A stretch of DNA of 10,375 bases from QHWK01 sp035259385 (GTDB taxonomy: Bacteria; Acidobacteriota; Vicinamibacteria; Vicinamibacterales; CAVVIG01): the NCBI GenBank assembly GCA_035259385.1, contig DATFWL010000409.1, positions 1 to 10,375 on the forward strand, written 5' to 3'. Below are positions 6,368 to 10,375 of the stretch, in pieces. Position numbers and translations under genes: made by a program. The notes below the pieces were generated by a model, which worked only from the letters and a program-made list of their open reading frames with translations, searched no databases and was not told where the DNA came from. Every line of letters starts with the position of its first letter. Positions within the stretch are counted from its first letter, which is position 1.

Positions 6368-7636
6368 CTAAAACCAGTACACGAGCTGCGCGCTGATGAA
6401 CGACGCGTGCTGCAGCAGCACGCCGCCATCGCGCACGTTCCGCTGATATGAGAGCTTCAGAACCAGGTTTCGTTGCAGAGAATAGCCGCCGCCGACCTCG
6501 ACGCGGGTCACCGGCGCGTCCCACGGCAGCGCGGCGGCCGTGCCCTCGAGATCGCTGAACCCAAGATGATCGTACCGCGCGGCGATGTACAGGCCGGGCC
6601 GGAGCTTGTACCGCCCTTCGACGTACGTGGCAAGCGCGCCCAGCGGCTCCGCGATCGGAAGCTGTCGCGGCGGCGTCGGGGCAATCGGCAGCCGCCACTC
6701 GGTCCAGACGGTTTCCGCGCGGATGAGGTAATAGCCGCGGGAGTACTCGAGATCGCCGCCCCAGGCCGTCTGGGTGTACGGCCCGCCCACCGTCTCGCCG
6801 CCGAGCGCGGCGCGCGTCGCCGCCGAGCTCACGAACGGACCGCGCGCGAACGACGTTCCGGCCACCAGCCCGTTCATCGGCCGCAGTTCGACCCGTGTGG
6901 CGATCTGCCGGCCGTCGTTGTCGTCGTGAAACAGCGGACGCGAGACCGTTCCGTTAGTCACCGAGCCGGTCACGTTGACGATGCCCATGACCGCGTGCGC
7001 CTGAACGCCGGTGTCCCATCGGAAGGCGGTGACGAGCGGCACGCCCTGAACCGGCGCCCTCTCGCCGACCGAGTACCTGACCAGCCAGCCGGTGCTGCGC
7101 TTGGCGAGCAGTTCGTCGGTGCTGGCCGGCAGCGCATCGGACCGCATCGTGGTCTGATACTGAAACGCGAGCGGGTAGCCGATGAGCGGGTTGTCGTTGG
7201 CGTAGGTGCGCCGCGTGAACGCTCCGAACGTGGGCGGCACCCGGCCGACCTGAATGTCGAAGTCGCGCGCGACCCACGGCCGGATCCGCACGTACAGCGC
7301 GTATGGCTGGACCTCCGAGAAATTGTAGGTGCGCACCTCGGTGAGAAAGGTGAAATGGGGTCCCGCCTTCACCGCGGCGGAGCCGTCGATGCGCAGCTCG
7401 CGCAGCGCCGAGTGCGAGTAATCGGTGTAATTGAAAAAACCCTGGTCGTGGCGACAGAGATATTCGGGCGACGCCAGCTCGCAGCCGAACGTGGCCGATA
7501 CGTCGCCGCTCACCGTCACGTGCCCGTCGGCAAAGGCAATCGGCTCGGAGGGCAGCGTTTGCGCAGCGGCGGGGCACGCGGCGCACGCCCAGACGATCCA
7601 CGCCAACCGGGCGGCGGTGCGGCCCCGGACTTTCAT
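6368..7636 (-). CDS. Outer-membrane beta-barrel (porin-like) protein
   Basis: From ATG 7636 the protein is 422 residues. A signal peptide (about 1-25, cleavage likely after PAAA) is followed by many alternating, aromatic-rich amphipathic strands (for example FTFLTEVRTYNF, YALYVRIRPW, YYLIRAETVW, LYIAARYDHL), and it ends in VYWF, with the terminal Phe typical of proteins inserted by the BAM machinery. I do not recognise a specific porin family; the overall look resembles small-molecule porins of the phosphate-selective or alginate-export kind. Cys52 and Cys61 could form a disulfide near the N-terminus. The longer frame to 7849 would run into the upstream gene and lacks signal-like sequence, so it was rejected. 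It lies 13 nt after the small secreted protein gene and 83 nt before the cupredoxin gene. It could admit a substrate or metal, but its cargo is unknown. Confidence 0.82.
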   Translation of the reverse strand: MKVRGRTAARLAWIVWACAACPAAAQTLPSEPIAFADGHVTVSGDVSATFGCELASPEYLCRHDQGFFNYTDYSHSALRELRIDGSAAVKAGPHFTFLTEVRTYNFSEVQPYALYVRIRPWVARDFDIQVGRVPPTFGAFTRRTYANDNPLIGYPLAFQYQTTMRSDALPASTDELLAKRSTGWLVRYSVGERAPVQGVPLVTAFRWDTGVQAHAVMGIVNVTGSVTNGTVSRPLFHDDNDGRQIATRVELRPMNGLVAGTSFARGPFVSSAATRAALGGETVGGPYTQTAWGGDLEYSRGYYLIRAETVWTEWRLPIAPTPPRQLPIAEPLGALATYVEGRYKLRPGLYIAARYDHLGFSDLEGTAAALPWDAPVTRVEVGGGYSLQRNLVLKLSYQRNVRDGGVLLQHASFISAQLVYWF

Positions 7637-7648
7637 GGTGACGCCGGA

Positions 7649-7654
7649 ATTATA
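7649..7654 (-). promoter_or_regulatory. Perfect TATAAT ahead of the beta-barrel gene
   Basis: On the minus strand TATAAT lies 12 nt before the ATG at 7636 and includes the TAA stop of the upstream gene. No good -35 hexamer is present at 16-18 bp (ACGGTT at best). It may be a chance match caused by the stop codon; if used, the transcript would be almost leaderless, which would fit the lack of a Shine-Dalgarno sequence there. Confidence 0.2.
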
Positions 7655-8033
7655 GCCCGCGAGAAACGGTGAACCGTATCTCCAGCGTGCCCGCGAGCAG
7701 GCGCGTGAGCGTAGCGTCTGGATACGGGGACAGACGCGTGATCGAGACGATGTCGGGGCCGTTTTCGGTCCAGCTCCGCGCAACGCGGACGCGCGTCCCG
7801 CCGTACAGCCGCGCCAGCCGGGCACGGTCGTACGTGCCTGCGGTTCCAAAGGCGTCCAGCGCCTCGAGCGCTTCGGATCCGGCGTCCTCGAGCGCAGCTG
7901 GTGACGTGCAGACCTCGTAACGGCCCATGTGCGGCCGGACCGGCGTAAACAATGCCGTAAGAGTCGGATCGCAGGTCCACGGTGCGTCGGCCGGGGCCGC
8001 TGCTAGTAGAATCAGGGTGAGGACGTATATCAT
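7650..8033 (-). CDS. Small secreted protein of unknown function
   Basis: The 127-residue product opens with a clear signal peptide (MIYVLTLILLAAAPADA, cleavage probably after residue 17). The mature part of about 110 residues has two cysteines (21 and 42) that could form a disulfide, and mixed alpha/beta character: an Ala/Glu-rich helix around 46-75 and strands near the end (TRVRVARSW, LEIRFTVS). I do not recognise the family. It is the first gene of the minus-strand cluster, ending 13 nt before the beta-barrel gene, and starts 104 nt from the divergent nuoB gene. No clear Shine-Dalgarno sequence precedes ATG 8033. The context suggests an envelope role tied to the barrel or cupredoxin proteins. 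Confidence 0.7.
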   Translation of the reverse strand: MIYVLTLILLAAAPADAPWTCDPTLTALFTPVRPHMGRYEVCTSPAALEDAGSEALEALDAFGTAGTYDRARLARLYGGTRVRVARSWTENGPDIVSITRLSPYPDATLTRLLAGTLEIRFTVSRGL

Positions 8034-8048
8034 CTTGGTGAATCATAA

Positions 8049-8123
8049 GGGGATTGGGGATTGGTGACCGGGGATTCGAGGGATTGGTGAGGCATCACCC
8101 CCAATCACGAATCCCCAATCCCC
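8049..8123. repeat. 14-bp inverted repeat in the divergent intergenic region
   Basis: GGGGATTGGGGATT (8049-8062) is perfectly inverted as AATCCCCAATCCCC (8110-8123). Inside, GATTGGTGA (8082-8090) and TCACCCCCAATC (8095-8106) form a second, bulged hairpin around GGCA, and another GGGGATTCG copy lies at 8070-8078. The element fills most of the 104 nt between the divergent starts at 8033 and 8138 and abuts the nuoB ribosome site, so it probably includes or modulates both promoters or leaders. Confidence 0.8.
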
Positions 8124-8125
8124 AC

Positions 8126-8130
8126 AAGGA
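8126..8130 (+). promoter_or_regulatory. Ribosome binding site of nuoB
   Basis: AAGGA lies 7 nt before ATG 8138. It decides the start against an in-frame TTG at 8054 whose extra 28 codons are made of the inverted repeat. Confidence 0.7.
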
Positions 8131-8137
8131 TCAGCGC

Positions 8138-8695
8138 ATGGGCCTCATCGACCACCGGTTCGAGGACAACTTCATCACCACGAGCATCGATCGCGTGCTG
8201 AACTGGGCGCGCGAATCGTCCATCTGGCCGATGGGCTTCGGCCTCGCCTGCTGCGCCATCGAAATGATGGCGGCATCGGCGTCGCGCTATGACATCGCCC
8301 GGTTCGGCGCGGAAGTGTTTCGGGCCTCGCCCCGGCAGTCCGACCTGATGATCGTGGCCGGGACCGTGACGAAGAAAATGGCCCCGGTGCTGCGCCGCCT
8401 CTACGACCAGATGCCGGAGCCGAAATGGGTGATCTCGATGGGCAGCTGCTCGAACGCCGGCGGCCCGTTCCCGACTTACAGCGTGCTGCAGGGCGTGGAC
8501 AAAGTAGTGCCGGTCGACGTTTACGTATCGGGCTGCCCGCCGCGCCCCGAGGCGCTGCTCTACGGGCTGATGCGGCTGCAGGACAAGATCCGCAAGGAAG
8601 GCACCGTGCTCCGCAAGGAGCGCGTCATCATGGCGAACACGAGCGAACCCATCCTGGTCGGTGACGCCCGGTCGCGCGGCGGCGAGCGGTCATGA
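8138..8695 (+). CDS. nuoB: NADH-quinone oxidoreductase subunit B (complex I, N2 cluster)
   Basis: The 185-residue protein matches NuoB throughout: an N-terminal segment (NFITTSIDRVLNWAR), SSIWPMGFGLACCAIEMM with the tandem ligands Cys38/Cys39, the SPRQSDLMIVAGTVTKKMAP block, MGSCSNAGG with Cys104, and VSGCPPRPEALLYG with Cys133. These four cysteines hold cluster N2, the last iron-sulfur centre before quinone, in the peripheral arm at the membrane. About 30 residues after the core (from about 155) form a less conserved polar tail. The start at ATG 8138 follows an AAGGA site and agrees with the family N-terminus. The stop overlaps the nuoI start by 4 nt (ATGA). nuoA does not precede it and nuoC/nuoD do not follow, so the gene lies apart from a normal nuo operon. 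Confidence 0.96.
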   Translation: MGLIDHRFEDNFITTSIDRVLNWARESSIWPMGFGLACCAIEMMAASASRYDIARFGAEVFRASPRQSDLMIVAGTVTKKMAPVLRRLYDQMPEPKWVISMGSCSNAGGPFPTYSVLQGVDKVVPVDVYVSGCPPRPEALLYGLMRLQDKIRKEGTVLRKERVIMANTSEPILVGDARSRGGERS

Positions 8696-9156
8696 TCCTC
8701 AGATTCCTGAAGAGGATTTTTCTCGTCGACCTCCTCAAGGGGCTGTGGGTCACGCTGAAGTACACCCCGCAGCCGGCGTTCACCTTTCAGTATCCGGCGG
8801 AGCGCCGCCCGACTGCGCCCCGCTTCCGCGGCGTGCTGCGGCTCCAGACCGAGCCCGGCACCGGCGCCCAGACCTGCATCGTCTGCGACCAGTGCGCGAA
8901 AGCGTGCCCCGACGACCTGATTGCGCTCGGTGGCCATCGCGAGCCGGGACAGAAGATTAAAGTCCTCGACTATTTCGACTTCAACCTTTCGCGGTGCAGT
9001 TTCTGCGGACTCTGCGCCGAGGTCTGTCCGACCAAGCCGATCAAGGCGTTGATCATGAGCGAGGATTACGAACTGGGCAGCTATAGCCGCGACACGCAAA
9101 TCCTGCGGGTGGACCAGATGTACGACGGCGTGCCCATCGAGCCGTACACGCACTGA
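8692..9156 (+). CDS. nuoI: NADH-quinone oxidoreductase subunit I (complex I, 2x[4Fe-4S])
   Basis: The 154-residue protein has the NuoI layout: an N-terminal amphipathic segment (LLKGLWVTLKYTPQP) that lies on the membrane, the QYPAERRPTAPRFRGVLRL block that distinguishes NuoI from generic ferredoxins, and two complete CxxCxxCxxxCP motifs (Cys62, 65, 68, 72 and Cys102, 105, 108, 112). These carry clusters N6a and N6b, which pass electrons to N2 in NuoB. The tail SEDYELGSYSRD is also typical. It is translationally coupled to nuoB. No nuoH precedes it and no nuoJ follows; the next gene, 94 nt downstream, is an unrelated TPR protein. Confidence 0.95.
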   Translation: MILRFLKRIFLVDLLKGLWVTLKYTPQPAFTFQYPAERRPTAPRFRGVLRLQTEPGTGAQTCIVCDQCAKACPDDLIALGGHREPGQKIKVLDYFDFNLSRCSFCGLCAEVCPTKPIKALIMSEDYELGSYSRDTQILRVDQMYDGVPIEPYTH

Positions 9157-9181
9157 AACATTTTTCGCTTCTCGAAAGACC

Positions 9182-9206
9182 CGGATCCGTAGACAATCGC
9201 GATCCG
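9182..9206. repeat. Short inverted repeat after nuoI
   Basis: CGGATC (9182-9187) and GATCCG (9201-9206) form a 6-bp inverted repeat with a 13-nt spacer in the 94-nt gap between nuoI and the TPR/protease gene. There is no following T-run, so it is not a good terminator; it might be an operator-like site, or chance. Confidence 0.25.
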
Positions 9207-9250
9207 ACTGCATTCGGTTCCGGCCTGATTCTTGAAGAGCTGGGGGGTTC

Positions 9251-10375
9251 ATGCGCAGCGCCATCCGTGTCGCCGCGGTGTCGGCTCTTGTCGCGGCTGC
9301 ATCGTTCGCCATTCGCGCCGATGCCACGCCACCATCCCAGGCCTCCGACATTCAGCTCCAGCTCGGCGATCTGCTGTTTTCCGAAGGCAAATACGTCGAC
9401 TCGCTCGACGCCTATCGGAATGCGCTGAAAGCGGCGCCGGCTGACGAGGCGCGCCGTCCGCGCGTCGGCGTGATTGCGTCGGCGCTGCGTGTGGCGGAGT
9501 TCGATCTGGCACGCGCCGAAGCCGAGAAGCTCTTTCAGGCCGACCCGAAGAGTCCCGACTCGATGACCCTGTACGGCGACGCGCTCTGGTCAGCGGGCCT
9601 GTTCCAGGAGGCGGAGGCCGAATATCGCGACGCGCTGGCGATGTCGCCTGACCTCGCGCGCGGCCACCACGGCATGGCGAAGGCGCTCGCCGCGCGCAGC
9701 CGGCTCGACGACGCGATGAACGAGGCACAGGCGGCGCTGCGCCTGTCGCCGCGCGACCTCGAGATTCATCACACGGTCGGCACGATCTACGAGCGCCAGC
9801 ATCGCTACGAGGAAGCCGCCAACGCGTATTCGAACTACGTCAACCTGCTGCCGAACAAGGATCACAGCGAGAAGGCCGACTGGTCGCGCCAGGAGATCCG
9901 GTTCTTGCGCTCGTTCGGCCAGCGCATTCCATTCGAGAGCGAGCCGGGCACCGACGACAGGCTCTATACGGTCGATTTCCGACTGGTCAACGACAAGGTG
10001 GTCGTCCGCGCGAAGATCAACGACGCCTCGGCGCAGGACTTCGTCGTCGACACCGGCTCGGAGAACACGGTCATCACCCGCGGCACGGCGCAGCGCCTGG
10101 GGATCGTGCCGGTCACCTACACGCTGAGCGCCGGCGTCGGCCGCATCGGCCTTCGCGGCCTGCAGCTCGCGCGCATGGATTCGCTGGAGCTCGGCTCGCT
10201 GAAGCTCCGCAACGTGCCGTGTCTGATCAAGAACCCGCCGCTGCGCGACATCCCGTCGAAGGAGACCGAGGGCCTGTCGCCGCTCGCGCTCGGGTACTCG
10301 ATGGTGATCGACTACAAGACGCACAAGCTCACCTTCGGCAAGCATCTGCCCGAGGAGCCGCGGGACTTCGAGCTG
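9251..10375 (+). CDS. Secreted TPR protein with retropepsin-like aspartyl protease domain (3' partial)
   Basis: The frame is open from ATG 9251 to the window edge (375 residues seen). A signal peptide (about 1-23, cleavage near AIRA-DA) precedes tetratricopeptide repeats between about 34 and 200 (QLGDLLFSEGKYVDSLDAYRNAL, YGDALWSAGLFQEAEAEYRDAL, HHGMAKALAARSRLDDAMNEAQAAL, HTVGTIYERQHRYEEAANAY). From about 238 comes a retropepsin-type domain with the catalytic motif FVVDTGSENTVIT (Asp267-Thr-Gly-Ser), later strands (SLELGSLKLRNVPC) and a closing segment around LGYSMVIDYKTHKLTFGK. One such domain supplies a single DTG, so activity would need a dimer or a second copy beyond the window. The glycine-rich GGGGGG at 9242-9247, only 3 nt before ATG, is the nearest ribosome-site candidate. 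The substrate is unknown; a periplasmic or envelope location is likely. Confidence 0.85.
   Translation, partial: MRSAIRVAAVSALVAAASFAIRADATPPSQASDIQLQLGDLLFSEGKYVDSLDAYRNALKAAPADEARRPRVGVIASALRVAEFDLARAEAEKLFQADPKSPDSMTLYGDALWSAGLFQEAEAEYRDALAMSPDLARGHHGMAKALAARSRLDDAMNEAQAALRLSPRDLEIHHTVGTIYERQHRYEEAANAYSNYVNLLPNKDHSEKADWSRQEIRFLRSFGQRIPFESEPGTDDRLYTVDFRLVNDKVVVRAKINDASAQDFVVDTGSENTVITRGTAQRLGIVPVTYTLSAGVGRIGLRGLQLARMDSLELGSLKLRNVPCLIKNPPLRDIPSKETEGLSPLALGYSMVIDYKTHKLTFGKHLPEEPRDFEL

Larger units (their letters stand above)
1969..8033 (-). other. Probable six-gene operon: secreted protein, barrel, cupredoxin, kinase, regulator, cupredoxin
   Basis: All six genes run on the minus strand. Gaps in transcription order are 13 nt, 83 nt, 4-nt overlap (ATGA), 4-nt overlap (TTGA) and 46 nt. 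The cluster is bounded by a divergent gene on one side and a convergent palindrome on the other. The central three genes are almost certainly co-transcribed; membership of the outer genes is less sure, especially across the 83-nt gap. Confidence 0.65.

Noticed and set aside
7637..7849. Longer beta-barrel start at 7849 with 71 extra residues
   Set aside because: The extension overlaps the small secreted protein gene and hides a good signal peptide that starts at 7636.
8054..8137. Extended nuoB start at TTG 8054
   Set aside because: The added residues are encoded by the inverted repeat and do not match NuoB; AAGGA followed by ATG 8138 fits the family N-terminus.
1969..8137. Sigma-54 promoter for the cluster or its regulator
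   Set aside because: I looked for TGGC and TGC elements spaced as -24/-12 in the gaps at 2380-2425, 6285-6367 and 8034-8137 and found no convincing match; a matrix scan would be needed to exclude it.
9190..9218. Possible sigma-70 promoter for the TPR/protease gene (TAGACA at 9190-9195)
   Set aside because: No acceptable -10 hexamer lies 16-18 bp downstream (ATTCGG/TTCGGT), so the match is too weak to list.

Overview
This is a GC-rich, gene-dense bacterial window with long shadow ORFs on the opposite strands. Nothing in it fixes the taxonomy. The gene mix (PepSY membrane protein, TPR/aspartyl-protease fusion, cupredoxins, sigma-54 two-component system) and intergenic repeats built on GGCCCAT or GGGGATTGGGGATT would suit a soil Acidobacteriota, perhaps Vicinamibacteria. 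That placement is inference. No tRNA, rRNA, CRISPR array, transposase or phage gene is visible.

Layout: 1-187 is the 3' end of an unrecognised plus-strand gene. 188-420 is a repeat-rich stretch with a 31-bp tandem repeat (245-311) and a 9-bp tandem repeat (383-418). The second repeat already lies inside the start of a PepSY-type four-helix membrane protein gene (338-1882, +). A large imperfect palindrome (1857-1969) covers the 3' ends of this gene and of the convergent minus-strand gene. From 1969 to 8033 six minus-strand genes are tightly packed. In transcription order they are a small secreted protein, an outer-membrane beta-barrel protein, a cupredoxin with a C-terminal regulatory-like beta domain, a CACHE-like/HAMP histidine kinase, a sigma-54 response regulator, and a cupredoxin lipoprotein. 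The kinase overlaps both neighbours by 4 nt. A 104-nt divergent region (8034-8137) holding a 14-bp inverted repeat separates this cluster from a plus-strand nuoB-nuoI pair (8138-9156), which has no other complex I genes beside it. The window ends inside a secreted TPR/retropepsin-like protein gene (9251 to the end).

How the genes may work together: the minus-strand cluster is the most system-like part. Two predicted exported copper proteins and a beta-barrel protein surround a membrane sensor kinase and its sigma-54 activator. This suggests an envelope copper or redox-protein module controlled by its own two-component system, but the signal and target promoters cannot be read here. NuoB and NuoI carry adjacent iron-sulfur clusters of complex I (N2 and N6a/N6b), so their pairing is functionally coherent, yet their separation from the other nuo genes is unusual.
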